From the NCBI GenBank assembly GCA_008694505.1, contig VZDJ01006028.1, positions 1,924,866-1,988,865 on the forward strand: a stretch of 64,000 nt of DNA, given 5' to 3'. The notes under the pieces were generated by a model that was not told the DNA's origin, made no database searches, and saw only the letters and a list, made by a program, of their open reading frames with translations. This DNA comes from Cyanoderma ruficeps. Its lineage: Eukaryota > Chordata > Aves > Passeriformes > Timaliidae. Positions within the stretch are counted from its first letter, which is position 1. Every line of letters begins with the position of its first letter. The translations under genes and the position numbers were made by a program. Below are positions 1 to 13,009 of this stretch, piece after piece.

Positions 1-1977
1 CCTTATTCCCCACTTTTCCTCTTCCCTTCCTCATCCTTTAACACCTCTTCCCATTTTCTTTTCACCACCTTTCTACCTGACCTTGAAATGAATCACTATT
101 AACAGAAGGCACCCATTAAAAGGGGATACTATTTGCAGAGTATAATAACTCTTATTATTAAATGTAAAAAGCTATTATATTTTTAGTCAGCAAACAAAAG
201 AGAAATTTTAATGTCTTTAAAAGAGGTTTTTAAAAAATTAGAAACAAGGAAATTGAAAAATATAGACACATTTAATTTTTATAATTATTTCTATACATGC
301 AGTAGAAAAATATGAAAATGTTGCAATAAATGCGCAATAAATACTTCAAAATATTTATTATGTCTGTTATAGAGTACTTTGGCTTACAATAAGTGTAAAC
401 AGATGATAAAAAATTAAATCATATATAAAATTAATTGGCTTAAAACTATATAATGGGACATTACTGAACAAATCAAAATCCAAACTACCTGTTCTGACAA
501 TTACTTTGTGAAAGACACTGTAAAAATAAACATTTCATAGCAATTTTTTGAAGAAAACATTTCTGCAAAAGTTTTCATCCAGGGTTGTGCCTTTCTGTAT
601 CAGGTGAAGGAACTGGTAATAACAATTTTTTATACTGTGTAATTGCTACTCCTATTTAATCTTCAATTTAATTTATAGCTAAAGTAAAAATTTAGTAGAA
701 TTTACAAGTTTTTTTGAGGGACTAAAGAACAATATTTTGCACGAAGCTACCATTTTTTACTAACTTTCTGGAAACATTTGTATAATTTAAATTATGGCTT
801 GAATTAGGTGCATTGCAGAATTCCATCTAAAACCGTTTGTATGTCTTAAAAATAGATAAAGTAGATAAAGTTCAATCCAGGTGTAACATACTCTACCTGC
901 TCCATAGTCACAAGAACTTATGAATCAGCACAAATCCGAATATAGTCACAGGCAGCAACTGAAAGGGCAATTAGGTTATGTTTCAATTTAAAAGCTATTA
1001 AATTATGCTTTTGTAAACTTAACTGCAACTAACTTGGCTTCTGTACAGCAGCCTTCAAAATTTCTGAACCTATCTAGGATCAGTTTTCTTTCGTATTACT
1101 GTCCTTCCATTGTTTTTTGTAAGTCTTTTTGAGATCAGAATGTCTCCTTTTTTCAAATTGTCTTTATGCAAATTATAAATTTTCAGTTGCAGATATTACA
1201 TTTTGCAGAGAGAAAGATTAAACTCGTATATGGAATTTTATAAAAAAGTTGCATTTTTCCATCATGTTCTTGAATTTTTTTTTACTTCAATATTCAGTTG
1301 AGAACAGCAGGAAAAAAGCTATTAATTTTTATTGATTATCTTGGGTAATATAAATTTACTCAGTATTCTCTTTGGTCCCTGGGCAATTATGACAGTAGAA
1401 AAAGATCCCTAAAAAAAGAGAGCTAGAACATATTTTTCATTTCAAAATATCCCGTGTCTGCTATTTTGAAACAGATTTAATGAGCTGATACAATTAGCAT
1501 TCTTTCTTGTCATCCTCAGGATAATGTAATTACATAACTACGTCACAAAGTTAATGGGGGACCAGTAACACTACTGAAAGTAGTCAGGTCTTTTAGGTAA
1601 ATATATTGGAATCTGCAGACCAAAGACATAAGTACTAATGTCAACACTCACTTGAATAAGCTGTGCATCTCTGAAGATTATTTGTTACATAAAAAACAAA
1701 GAAAAAAAAAAGGAAGAATCTGCGGGGCACTGAGTAACCAGGTTATTTGGGCTGGCAGGCCTGCAACCATGCAGTTAATTTTAAAGGGCATTGAGATGTA
1801 TTTATAGTCTTTGTTTCAGAAATGTTTCTCTTGAACTGGTTCTCTGACAATATTTATCTACTTAAGACCCCTTGTGATACTGAGAACAATCAGTCTTGCA
1901 TCTAAACTCTCCTATATAAGCATAGATTAGATGAATGATCATTCTTCATCTGTTTAATATGGATTTTGGTAGAGAAT
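1..1977. other. AT-rich non-coding stretch, no gene seen
   Basis: Stop codons are dense on both strands and no splice-flanked open stretch stands out. Near 1035-1130 there is an acceptor-like sequence followed by an open stretch and GTAAGT, but such pairs occur by chance at this AT content. No repeat family was recognised. Confidence 0.6.
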
Positions 1978-2432
1978 TGTACTGTCTCTGGCTGGAATGG
2001 GATTAACTTTTTTTTACAGCACTGCACTGGTGCTGTCTTTTGAAAAGACACTGCTGATAACCCAGCAGTGTTTCGAGATTTCTGAGCAGTGCGTGCACAG
2101 TGTCAAGGCCTTTTCTGTTTCTTGCTCTCTGCCCTGCTCAGTGAGTAGGATGGGAGTGCTTCAAATTGACCAGAAATATATTCCACACCATGGGATACCA
2201 TACCTAGCAAGAAAAGCTTAAGAAGGGATGTTTGTGGTTATGATGTTTATCTTCCCAAGAAAATGTTAGGTATACTGGGGTCCTGGTAAAGGGGCTATAC
2301 ATTGCCCGACAACGGGAAGTAGTGAACCAATTCCTCCTCTTTGTTTGTACACTTAGCTTTTGCTTCACTTTTAATCCATGGCAGAGGGTAATGAGATGCT
2401 GGATGGTGACTACTGTTTGGTGCTCAGTGACA
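1978..2432 (+). mobile_element. Old solo LTR, avian ERV family 1 (copy A)
   Basis: This degraded LTR shares an ordered set of blocks with the copies at 24216, 26244 and 37835 (minus strand). The blocks are a start resembling TGTCATGGTTTTGGCTGGGA, a GTGCTGTSTTTTG block, CTGATAACCCAGCAGTGTTT, a GAGCAGTGC block, GTCAAGGCCTTTTCTG, and a 3' part with TCTTCCCAAG and GGGAAGTAGTGAA. The end is taken at CAGTGACA. The flanks are AGAAT on the left and AAGAT on the right, which is not a clean duplication, so the copy is old or its ends are slightly misplaced. No internal retroviral genes adjoin it. Five-base duplications on a sister copy suggest a class III (ERVL-like) family; this assignment is inference. 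Confidence 0.7.
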
Positions 2433-2670
2433 AAGATAAAGCATAATTTGTATTTTCAGTGAGTGTACTACCCTTTTTTTTGGAGATTTTGAGGCCATTA
2501 TTGAAGCTTCACCACTGTGCAGCTGTGTTTGAATGCTACCAGATAGACACTGTAGCCTGGTATTTTCTTACTTTGAAAAATATCAGAAGCTAGTTCACAG
2601 AAGAATGAATGAGGACCTATAGTGAGTGTCATCCAGTCTGCCTCACCTCAAATAAAACTCTCTGAACACA

Positions 2671-2708
2671 GAAAAGAAAAAACCCCAAAAAACCCCAAAA
2701 ACCCCAAG
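2671..2708 (+). repeat. A/C-rich simple repeat (AAAAACCCC)n
   Basis: Runs of A alternate with CCCC at irregular 9-10 base spacing. The same pattern recurs on the plus strand near 19973, 40567, 52941 and 62884. Confidence 0.85.
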
Positions 2709-4051
2709 CCTAAAACAAAAGAAACAAAACAAGAAAGTTAACAGTTTGATGTACAGCAAATAATTTTCTCCAGAGTATCTAGACATTGGGAGTCAGTTCT
2801 CATCTCCAATACAGACATGTGCATGTACCATTAGGAAATTTTGAATGTGAGCTTAGATGGCAAGAGGAAACCAACCCTAATGGAGGGAAATTTTCTGTTG
2901 AAACTCATCTTCCAGAATAAACAATCTGAACCATACATAAAGCTTAAGGTTTTTTTATATCTTGACTGGTAGGACAGGTAGAGTTTAAATAATGCTGAAA
3001 TTGCTGTTGATTTTTTTCTAAAATCGGAGTCTGTGCAAAGCCAGGAGTGAAGGAAAGTATCACCAGCATTTTGTTTTATTTGACAAATGCATACTACATG
3101 CTCAATGGCCAGTCCTTGAAACTCCAGGCTACAGATGTCAGCCAAGACACCTTTGAGGCAAGAAAAGAACCAGTTCTCCAAGGCATAGTTTCCTTTGTAC
3201 TATGGGCTGTTTAAGGTTGAAATGTGAGCTCCCTCGTCTCTGGCTTCGTTTGAAGTTTGAGCCCTAGATCAGTCCCTTCTGCCTTCTTAGTTCCTACTCA
3301 CTTACTGCTGTGTTCCGCCTCTGCCCTGGGAAGATTTGTTTCATGCTGCTGCCCAGGCAATATCTTTTGCAGATTACAGAAGTATATAACTTTCAGACTT
3401 TTATGACGATCTGACTATATATTTACATTATTCACTGAATTCTTAAGCTCTGTCTTGAATACATATCAAAAGTATTTATTTCATTGATATGTTTTCCACA
3501 TAGCATTTGGGGTGGTACAGACTGGCTATTTATTTTATTTCTGTAACGTTTATGTCCCATGTTCTCAACTGCTTTAACCTTGTGTTTATACTTTATGTTC
3601 TTATGGCCCACACCTCCTTTATAGGAGTAAATACATCACAAAATCGCATATTCTACATTCTTACATGACCTTTTAGAGAATAGGATGAATTAATAAGGAT
3701 TAAGTGTACAGTATTTTATTTGGATTGCAGTACTCAATTGTATAACCATATGATGAGGAACAATGGGCTAGGGAGCTGTTGTTTTGATAATCATCTTAAG
3801 CAAATGGATCACAAGCTGGACATGAGCTAGCAATGTCATGTCCTGTGTAAAAGGCAAATATCATTCTAACATACTTAAATACCAGTTTAACTCACATTTG
3901 AATAATCCATCAAATCTTTTCAATATTATTAAGGTTTCAGCTACCAAATGGTGGTCAGTCTGGGTTATTGTGGTTAAGACAGATGTGTACAAACGGGATA
4001 CCGGAGAGAGCTGTAAGAATGACCAGGCATAAAAAGGAAGAACTAAGACAC

Positions 4052-4100
4052 AAAAAACAGAACAAAACAAAACAAAAACCAACAAACAAACAAACAAACC
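4052..4100 (+). repeat. A/C-rich simple repeat (CAAAA / CAAA)n
   Basis: Successive CAAAA units pass into CAAA units, ending in CCC. The apparent open frames on both strands across it are low-complexity artefacts. Confidence 0.85.
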
Positions 4101-4344
4101 CTGGAAATCTTTTTTTCAATAAATTGAACTTAAAACTTTTTTTTCCAGAGATGACATAATAATAGTTTTCACACAATGAATAGTGCCAAAGATTTAGATC
4201 ACAGTATTAAAGATTCAGGTATAATCATTATTAATCTCTGCAAAGCTGAGTTTTCAGAAGCACTGAATTGCCTGGAAAGGCTGAAATCTGAACATTGTTC
4301 AGGTCAGGTTAGACTGTAATCTCTTTAGATTGAGCCTGCATGGT

Positions 4345-4405
4345 ATGAAATAGATAGACTGGATAACTTTTAAGGGTCATTCTTTTCTACCATGATTTTA
4401 TTAAT
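4345..4405 (+). mobile_element. Possible decayed CR1 3' tail
   Basis: The order GACTGGAT, AACTTTTAAGGGTCATTC, TACCATGATTTTATT resembles the last ~50 bases of an avian CR1 (GACTAGATGA, CTTTTAAGGTCCCTTCC, ATGATTCTATGA). The match is short and weak. Confidence 0.3.
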
Positions 4406-5562
4406 AAAAATATGTTTTGTTGATTTAATTTGAATTATGAATTGATGGGATATATTTTATCCCATGCTAAGAATAGAGCATAAACTTTTACCATGAAAAA
4501 GGGAAAAAACAGCTCTTGTGTTTTTCAAAGGTTAAACATTTGTGACAATAGAATTTTCTGATTAGTTCTACTGAAATGAGTGTATATGTGTTTCTACTAT
4601 CACACCGATGACTTCTTTCAATGGTGCTTCCTTTGTTAAATATCCCTTGTTCTTAGGCAATGGGTAGCCATTGTTTTATACAAAAATGTGTGTTATCAAT
4701 ATGGTCTGCTACGTACTTTGCAAGGTCCTGCATCAATCAGGGTATTTAAATGTAACCAACTTAAAAATTGCCACAGCTAATTAGTTTTTTATCTTTCCTA
4801 ACATCATCAGTACATTTAGAAGATGTTGCATGGAATGTTGGGTGATAAAACAAAAGACAGGCTGCGTATAGTCTTAAGGCAGTTATGACTTTTAAAAAAT
4901 CATAAGGTTTTCATTTGTCCTCCAACAGACCTTAGGTTGCATAAAGGGATATTTTCCCGTCCATTTCCTGTCTTGATCACTTTCTGCTCATTCTCTGGTG
5001 CTGCTGAGAAAAGTTTAAAAAAATTATATGGAAGGAAGATGTATTTCTCTTGGAAACTGAGTAGATTGTTGAATCATTTCAAAATGATATTTTCTGGCCT
5101 GACAATCAATCTAACAAACTGAATTCTAAAAGCTAAAAAAGACAGCCATAAAAATGAAATTGAAGGATTTATACAGTTTAAAATATGCAAGCTGTTATCA
5201 TGCATACACACTTGCACACACATACACAAAGTTTTGTTCTATCAAAACTTGTGTATATGCATATACGTATATATACACATAAAGTTCAGCTATTGTACCT
5301 CAGGATACATAACTTCCATTAATAGGAAGCCATCTAGCTGTTTGATACTTTCCCATAAGGTTTTTTTGTTTGTTTTTTTTCTGGAGGTGCTCCACTGAAA
5401 GTATTTCTTTCATGTGTTGCAATACAGGCATACATTTTCATGCAGCTGTTAAAAACTGAATCATTATTGCTGTTACTATGAAGACTATATCCCCTTGCAT
5501 ACAAATCTGTTCTCTTCTAAATTCTTTACTTAAATGAATCAAAATGAAATTAATTTAAAAAA

Positions 5563-5577
5563 ATATATATATATATA
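5563..5577. repeat. (AT)n microsatellite
   Basis: A short uninterrupted AT dinucleotide run follows an A homopolymer. Confidence 0.9.
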
Positions 5578-6296
5578 ACTTATTTGCATTATGTTATGAA
5601 TTATTTCCTTGGAACCTGTTTATGCCAGTGGTACTACATTAAAGATGAACATCATCACGATAGGGGCATTTTATTGCTGTATTACACAATTTCATCACTA
5701 GAAAATAATTTTGGTGATACAATATTAGCACAATGCTACAATGATGATGCATTATTTGCTGTAAATATGTTGCAAAGCTTCTCAAACTATAATAAAGCAC
5801 ACTTTTCTAAGTTTGTGACTTAAAAAGAGCCATTCATTAAAAAAAAAAAAAGGAAAAAATAAAAGAGTTGCATGAAGATGTGTTCTATGTGCTTCAAACA
5901 TCCCTTCTCAGTTTGTGGTCTAATACTTGAACTCTTTGTCACAAGTACAGACGATTCTGTTTAAAGAAAATTGCTTTAGGATTTTGTTCCTGTCCCAACT
6001 GCAGTGAAATGTGAGCTATGAGGATTGAATAAGTTCACTTCTGATTCATAGTTTCTACATAGTGAATACGTTGGTAGTAATTGTGTTACAATGGTTCTCC
6101 ACAGCATAAGGGCCTCCTGGGTCAACTCTGACTTACATGGGGAGCTTCAAAATAGCAATTATTTCATAAATATTTTGCAAGAACAACTTACACAAAAAAA
6201 AGGAGTGGAGGGAAGTTGGGGTTTGTTTTTTTTTTTATCCTTGTTTTTAATCTACACACTCTCCAAAAGAAAGAAGACTACAGTTTTCAAATTCAT

Positions 6297-6682
6297 TGTG
6301 TTTAAGTGTCAAGGTCATGCCCCAAGGGGGGCTGTGGGGGCTCTGTGCGGGGAGGCTGGGGCTGCCCCAGCCGGACCCAGCCGGTTCCAGCCGGGCACAG
6401 TCGATTCCAGCTGGACCCAGCTGGTTTCAGCCAGATCCAACTGCCCACCACAGGGCGTGGCTGAGCCATGGCTGAGGCAGGGGCAGCACTGGGAAAAAAA
6501 AAATAAAAATTAAGGAAGGGAAAAATGCTGCATGGCAGAGGAGAGTGAGGAAAAAAGAAAGTGAGAAAAACATCTTTGTTGACACAGAGGTGAGAGATGA
6601 AAGAGGGGAGAAGGTGTTGCGGGTGTGGGAGAACAGATTCCCCTGCAGCTTGTGGAGGAGCCCATGCAAGTCTGCAGCCATT
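6297..6682 (+). mobile_element. 5' fragment of an avian ERV LTR (family 2)
   Basis: A GC-rich island in an AT-rich background. It has a tandem-like CAGCCGGACC / CAGCCGGTTCC section at 6370-6440, then GCTGAGCCATGGCTGAGG, an A-rich spacer, GACACAGAGGTGAGAGATGA, and a GATTCCCCTGCAGC block at about 6637. The last blocks occur in the same order in the longer LTR at 41430-42427 (GACACCAAGGTCAG, then GATTCCCCTGCAGC). The homology ends near 6682, so the 3' half, including the polyadenylation region, is missing. The left edge is approximate. Confidence 0.7.
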
Positions 6683-7046
6683 ATTGAAAAAAGTGTTTGT
6701 AATTGCAATCTTATGAAATTAATGAAGAAAATTATTTTTTATAATTTTTGGTTAGCACTGTTGGTAGCTGTGCATATATTTGAAGGACAACATTAGAAAA
6801 TGTTGCGTGAGTGTAGCTTGTCATGAAGCAGTAGCCAACTAGGCAGCATTTTCTTTGGCAGTAGAGAGAAGCCATCCTGGGAAGCTATTAAATTCCTCTG
6901 GAATAATGCTGTGATCCCACTCCTGACATCAATTAAGGTTATGATCCTCTGGAATAATGTTAGGATTTGGTCATTACAAGATGACTGCCTAAATTAAGAG
7001 ACCTTATGCTGAAGTCAATAGTACAGATTGCATTTAACAGTAAATG

Positions 7047-7107
7047 TGAGAGAGAGAGGTAGAAAAAGGAATGGGGCAGGGAGAAACAGAGAGAGAGAGA
7101 GAGAGAT
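7047..7107. repeat. (GA)n microsatellite, interrupted
   Basis: Two GA runs (7047-7058 and 7088-7106) flank an A/G-rich spacer. Open frames through it on both strands are low-complexity artefacts. Confidence 0.9.
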
Positions 7108-7204
7108 TATCGTCACCACCATGTCTCCCGTGGCCCTTCTTTTTCTGGTCTTCTCAGTGGTGGGATCCCCAGAGTGTTTTTCTGGAGAAACCACTTTTAT
7201 ACAG

Positions 7205-7430
7205 TTCAAGTCACAGAATCACAGAATCAACTATGTTGGAAAAGACTTTTGAGATCATCGAGTCCAACCTATGACTTAACACCACCTTGTCAACTAAACC
7301 ATGGCACTGAATGCCACATCCAGTCTTTTCTTAAACATCTCCAGGGATGGTTACTCCAGAGGCATATATGCCATTCCCACAACTTGGGATGGCACGTGCA
7401 TAAACAGTTCCTTCCTTTCCACAGTTTGCC
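7205..7430 (-). mobile_element. CR1 LINE, 3' end fragment
   Basis: On the plus strand it begins with AATCACAGAATCA, the reverse complement of a CR1 3' tail. TTGGAAAAGACTTTTGAGAT, GAGTCCAACCTATGACTTAA and CCAGTCTTTTCTTAAACATC follow in the order typical of an avian CR1 3' region. Only the 3' untranslated part and a little more survive; homology fades after about 7350. The copy is dead, as most CR1 copies are 5'-truncated. Confidence 0.85.
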
Positions 7431-7940
7431 ATGATGGGAACTTTTGTCCAAATAGATAACTCAAATCTGCCTCACCAGACCTTGCATCTTCCTGTTTTTG
7501 CATCCATGCTTTTCCCACAACCTGCACAGTGTAATCTTGTCTAATTTTGGTGTGCTAATTCCAAACAATCAATTAGCATTAGCAAATTAGCATGTCAATC
7601 TTGTCTGATGTGCTAATTTCACCTTCTTGTAGGCCTGAAATTAAAGCCTTCCTGTTTGCCATCTGTGCCTGTTGTGGTGGCTTATCTAGTGAGGACTTCC
7701 TCCTATGACAGTGCTTTGAGAGAAGTTGACTGTGTTCTTTAAGTCCTGAAGTCCTGACAGTAGGATACCATAGAGACTGATCTGGAAGGAAGGCCTGTAT
7801 AAAGGAGAAGGAAAGAGTATGTAAACATTCAGTCACTGGGAGCTGTGAGACCAGGAGAATGGATGGAAGCTTAATGCACTGTAGCAATGTCTAAATTACT
7901 AGGACAACAGCTTTCTTTTTCCTTTGTAGGGAAGTCCTAC

Positions 7941-7967
7941 TTTTTTTTTTTTTTTTTNTTTTTTTTG
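7941..7967. repeat. Poly-T run containing an ambiguous base
   Basis: A near-continuous T homopolymer with an N at 7958, probably an unresolved homopolymer length in the assembly. Confidence 0.9.
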
Positions 7968-10442
7968 GCTGTAGGGAAATTTTATAACAAAGGAGATCGC
8001 TTTTGTTAACAGGGACCTTTTCTGAGTGATTCGGTACATCATCTGCAGTTCATCTTTTCCACATTTCTACACAGTGGTGTATATGAACAAGGACAGGTCT
8101 TAAAAATAATTTATCCTTAAACAGAGACTTCTGTAAGCTAAAATAACTGAAAACTGAGATGGAACTACACTTGAGAGGAAACTTGATTTTATATAAGGGA
8201 ATCAGGAAGCAGGCCTTATTTTGCACCAATGTCCCTTGTGTCTGGATCTTTTTTACTTTGCAATCTTATTCCGACAGATATTGTGGAGGCAATCTACATT
8301 TCCATGCCTATGTGCTTGCTTCATTATGATGCTCTGAAGTGTGTAAATATTAAGAAGTAGTTTAGGCTGTTTTAGGGGAAAGGAAGTCATAAGTCAGAAT
8401 TTATATACATGTCTGAAATTTCAGAACAGAGGTAATTGCTTCCAATGTGACTATTACCAATACAAACAATAATTATATTAAGGGGTTTGAGTTATATATT
8501 TAGCTTGGTTTTGATTTTACTTGACAGTGATTGTTGAAAGATTTTTCTTTTTGTGTGTATGTGTGTGTCTTTGACCTTTTCATAAAGTATTACCTTGTCT
8601 AAACTAGCCTTTGCCAACACATGCCTGTGCTGGCTCTCACTGTCCCTCACTGAATCAATTCTAATTTACATCTGCTCTATCATGTCTATAATTTGTCTTT
8701 CACAAAGTCGTGGCTCATAGCTTCATCAATCATGCCAAAATTTCTAACTTTCAAAGTTTCTGTGGATAGCTTGGGTGATGATGGGGTGGATTTTAATTTT
8801 TGAGATTCATCACTTGTGTTGTAGTGTTTTTGAATTCTGGAGAGGCATGTTTGCTTTTCATCATGCAGACACTTATTCACTGACTTACTTGGAGAATGTC
8901 ATGCATATTTACAGAAAGGAATTTCTCATCTAAAGCTTGAATACATTATTTATAATTACTGTTATTATTGATTATGTCAATGTTATATTGTTGCTGTGGC
9001 TGTGAATGTGGTTGTAATTTTCCCTTGGAACTGGAATAAAAATTTTGGAATCAGAATTACTATTTTCTACACTTCCAGTGGGTGACTGTGGACATATTGC
9101 TTAGAACTTACAGGTCAGTTTTTTTCTGAGTTTAGACACCGTGTCTAAAAATCCATCTGGACTAAGAAATGAGATCAGGCCACTCAATAAAGAACAGATA
9201 TTCATCTACCATAATGAAAATGGTTAGAAAAAATCTGGTTTGAATATGCAGAGCATGTGGTTCTTTTCCTAATTTCCCTGTACTTGACTTTACATGCTTC
9301 CAGTACCTGTCTCAGGAATTAATTAAATTTTTAAAATGAAATTTGATTATGCGTATCACATCTAAATACATGCAAACACAAAGATATGAGTTCTTTCTTT
9401 CTAGCTGTGTATTTCAACAGGAAAAGATCTTTGTGCTGTAACTTCAACAAAAGAGTACTATGGAGTAACCTACTTCCTCCCGTAAGTATTTAGGAATGTT
9501 TCATCAAGGGAAATACCTCTTATTAAAAAAATCCCTGCTTTACCCAAAAAAATCCCATGTTTGAATGAGACTGCTCTTCAAGTTTCTTACTCACCCATCT
9601 GAACATAGAGGGAAAAATTCAATACAATGGAATATCGACTATTACATTTACATATGGAGGTGAACAGACAACGGAAGTGTGGAAGTTTATCAATTTGATT
9701 ATAGAACATGATTTCTAGATTATATTTATAAAGTCAAATTGAACACAATTATAAACATACCAGTGAGAAATGCAGTTAAAACCAAAGGAGGATAGATAAA
9801 ATTTGCAGAGACATTCTTTAAGTTTCTATTGTCTTTAAGACCTATTTAATGGTTAAACTGTTATTTAAATTTTTAATCTAAATTATATTTCAGGCACATG
9901 ATCTGAAGTAAACCCTATATCCATTAAATATGCATTTTTAAAAATATGTTCTACTGTTCATATTAGAAGTGAGGAACAAATAAAACTGGGAAAGCTAATA
10001 GCAGGCTCTCACAATTATTTGTATAATTATCTTGTCTGTAATGCAGACTAAAACCAGTATAGATTCCATGAGATATTGTAATTGATATTATTTAATTTAT
10101 GAAATAGGAGTTATGTCACAAACCCTGAATTTTGTTCTCTTTACCTTGCTCACTCATATTGCATGAATTTATTCATTATCACATCTGAAATCCATTACCA
10201 TGTTACTCATAGCAAGTATTCGTAAATTATATGTTCTATTTTCTCTCTCTGAAAGATATTAAATATATATGAGAACTCATCCCAAATTTTAGGTTGAATT
10301 TCAGCATTTTTCACATTTTTAAAATTAGATTTTCAAGGTACACATTATACTTGCTACAGAGACAGAGTTTACATAAACCATCTCAATAAATTATTACATT
10401 TTTCATTTTGTATTCTCTGTAGTATAGCAGGACACTGAATGC

Positions 10443-10466
10443 AAAATTATCCTTAAGGATAATTTT
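10443..10466. repeat. Perfect 24-bp palindrome
   Basis: Two 12-base arms, AAAATTATCCTT and AAGGATAATTTT, meet with no spacer. They are exact reverse complements. No known element surrounds it. Confidence 0.9.
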
Positions 10467-13009
10467 ATTGTAATGTAAAACAGTATGGCTATGTATTATT
10501 ATTAATTTTTCAATGAGTTTTGTTTATGGGGACTGACTGTTCTGAACTACAGCAGTACACTGAAAGTTATAAGACCTGCTAGATTTGCTCCAAAAAGAAA
10601 GAGTTTAATCTTTCTTAAGTGATAAAGATTTGTTGATCTTAGATTATCTTAATCTGTCTCACCTAAGTAAAGTTAGATAAGGTGACATATCGGGTGGCAA
10701 GATTTACCAGAGAGAGTTTCAACATGGCAATTGGAAAATAGTCATAACTAAGCAATCCATTTTACATAGATTGCCAATACAATTTCAGAGACTGTATTAA
10801 CCATTCTGATCACATGAACGATTACTTTGGTACAATTATTTTTTAGCATCTTCGAAATTTTTGAATTTTTTTTAAAGAAAATGCATTTAATCTTCCTGAG
10901 GCAAAAATGGTATAATCTAAAACAGGAGTTTCTCATCTACGGTATGATGAGTAAGAAAGAACAGTGGAAGTGTCATTAAAATTAACAGATGCTATTGCAC
11001 TCGGAGAACTACAAACAGTTATCAGCACAGAAATCTATCAAAAAGACAAAAATAAATTGATGTATGAATAACAACTTTTGATTTAGCTGAGCACTACATA
11101 GCTAAAAATGTTTAGCATTTTTCTCAAAAAGAGTGAAGAGTGTGATAAATGCTACAGGATTTATAGAAATTTAAACTTTTCAAGGAGATATTTTTAAGGG
11201 TCTGATTAAAACTCCCAGGAAAGAGATTTCCAAGAACAGTCTGAATGGATAGCCTTAGACATAATGGAAAATAATTGGAAGATTTACTAGAGTTAAACAG
11301 AAACAACTTCTATCTTACTTAGTTTTAACTAGAAGAGATTATCTAGAATAGAATAGATTTATTCTGTCATACTACTAGGGACTGAAAAGGAGAGATAGGA
11401 CCATATATTACTCTCAGTTTCCACCATTACACCATATTAGTATCTCTGCAGAAGTTATTTAAATATCATTGTTTCATACCAAGGTAACTAAATGGGTTAT
11501 TTAATGATAAAGAATTACATCCGTGAGCTAGTGCATGGGACCTATGTTCATAGTCTGGTGAACATCCAGTAGTGGAATACCATCAAAATCAATTTTTCTG
11601 AAAAGTAATTTCTTCATTGGAACTACTCGTTGAAAAACACTGAGTTTAATTGTTGTATCCATAATTTTATTGATTACCAAATATTTGCTATAGCTGTCCA
11701 GTGTTTACTTTGAGAACACTTTATACATACTGGAAAATAACGCATGCTGTGTTAATACTCTATGTATATTACTGCATGATCAGAGCCAGTTTATAATTCA
11801 TGCAGGATTAAAGTCATTATCAAGCATATGCTTTGTCAGTTTGGACAAAAGACTGAAAGAGATTAATTCTCTGGACATAAATAACAACCTAATTTCATAA
11901 ACACAGGTCATGAACTTAATCCAGTTCCATTCCAGATTCGAATTTAAATCAACATAAAAACAAATCATGGAACTGACAATTTCTTCAAATAGGAAATAAT
12001 CAGAGGCATAAATAAAAATAAATTGGAAAAATAACTTGAGACATTTTTAATGGCCTTACACCACCCACAAAATGTCTCCAGTGAACAATTTTTCAGATAA
12101 TCAAGGGGCAGAACTGGTAAGTAAAATGAGAGGATAAAAAGTTCTAGTCAGTAGAAATCTGAAAGCAATATGATATACTGAGAATAACTTCAGGAGAGCA
12201 CAGGCTGGAAAAATGTAGTATTGTTATAATTAACATCTAGGATAATAAAAGCAATTTTTAACACCTTGTAGGCTTCTATTGATCAGGGAACTAAGTATGA
12301 TGATACTAAGCAGAAAATACAAATAAAACTTGTTAACAATTGTAAATGTTGATCAAACTATAAATTAATGTATGATAATGCCTGAAGTGTTTACATTCAA
12401 GGATGTTGGCATGGTAATATTTATCAAAGTTAATTAGTTCGTTAGAGAAGAAGCCATATACAAGAAATTTCTAGAACTAGTTAATAAAATGTCAGCTTTA
12501 GTGGGATTTATCTTCATAAAAATTCTTCACCATTCATATATTAATATTACCCAAACTATCAGTCAAGACTGAGACAGCTATAATTAGGTAGAAGTGCTGG
12601 ATAAATCTGTTAGTACTAAATCATATCAAGCAACAAGAAATTACAGGTATCACACACACCACCAGCAGATATTTTCTGAATCGAATCCCCAAAAGAAGTT
12701 CAGCTATAAATATTTAAATACAAACATTACGTAATGTCTTTTTTTCATAAGACAAGGTTTTTCATATGAAAGTAGCAACCAGGAACTGGGGACAAGTAAA
12801 GTCATTCAGTAGCTCATTCAAAAAATCAAGATGCAACATTTGAAAGTATCTGAGAATCTTGTATATGAGATTCAAATCTGTGTATTTTTTATTTTCTGAT
12901 GCAGATAGGGATAATATTACACTCTTGCATAAAGATAAACACACGAGTAGGATGTTGATGATGTCTTGTTAGTTAATGCTCTGTTTAAACAAACTCAGGA
13001 ATTTGATCA

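Larger units (their letters stand above)
2433..6296. other. AT-rich non-coding stretch
   Basis: No gene is visible. It holds A/C simple repeats at 2671 and 4052, a purine/pyrimidine dinucleotide patch with CA, TA and GTAT runs around 5200-5280, a short AT run at 5563, and a weak CR1-like tail near 4345. Open frames here are short and lack coding character. Confidence 0.6.
7431..13009. other. AT-rich non-coding stretch
   Basis: No gene recognised. Contents include a T homopolymer with one N at 7941-7967, a TG run near 8553 and a perfect palindrome at 10443. The open frames (the longest is about 100 codons, minus strand, 7579-7887) show no family signature. Confidence 0.6.

Noticed and set aside
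1035..1126. Exon on the plus strand ending at GTAAGT
   Set aside because: The acceptor and open frame fit, but the exon-side donor bases are all T and the peptide has no charged or conserved character.
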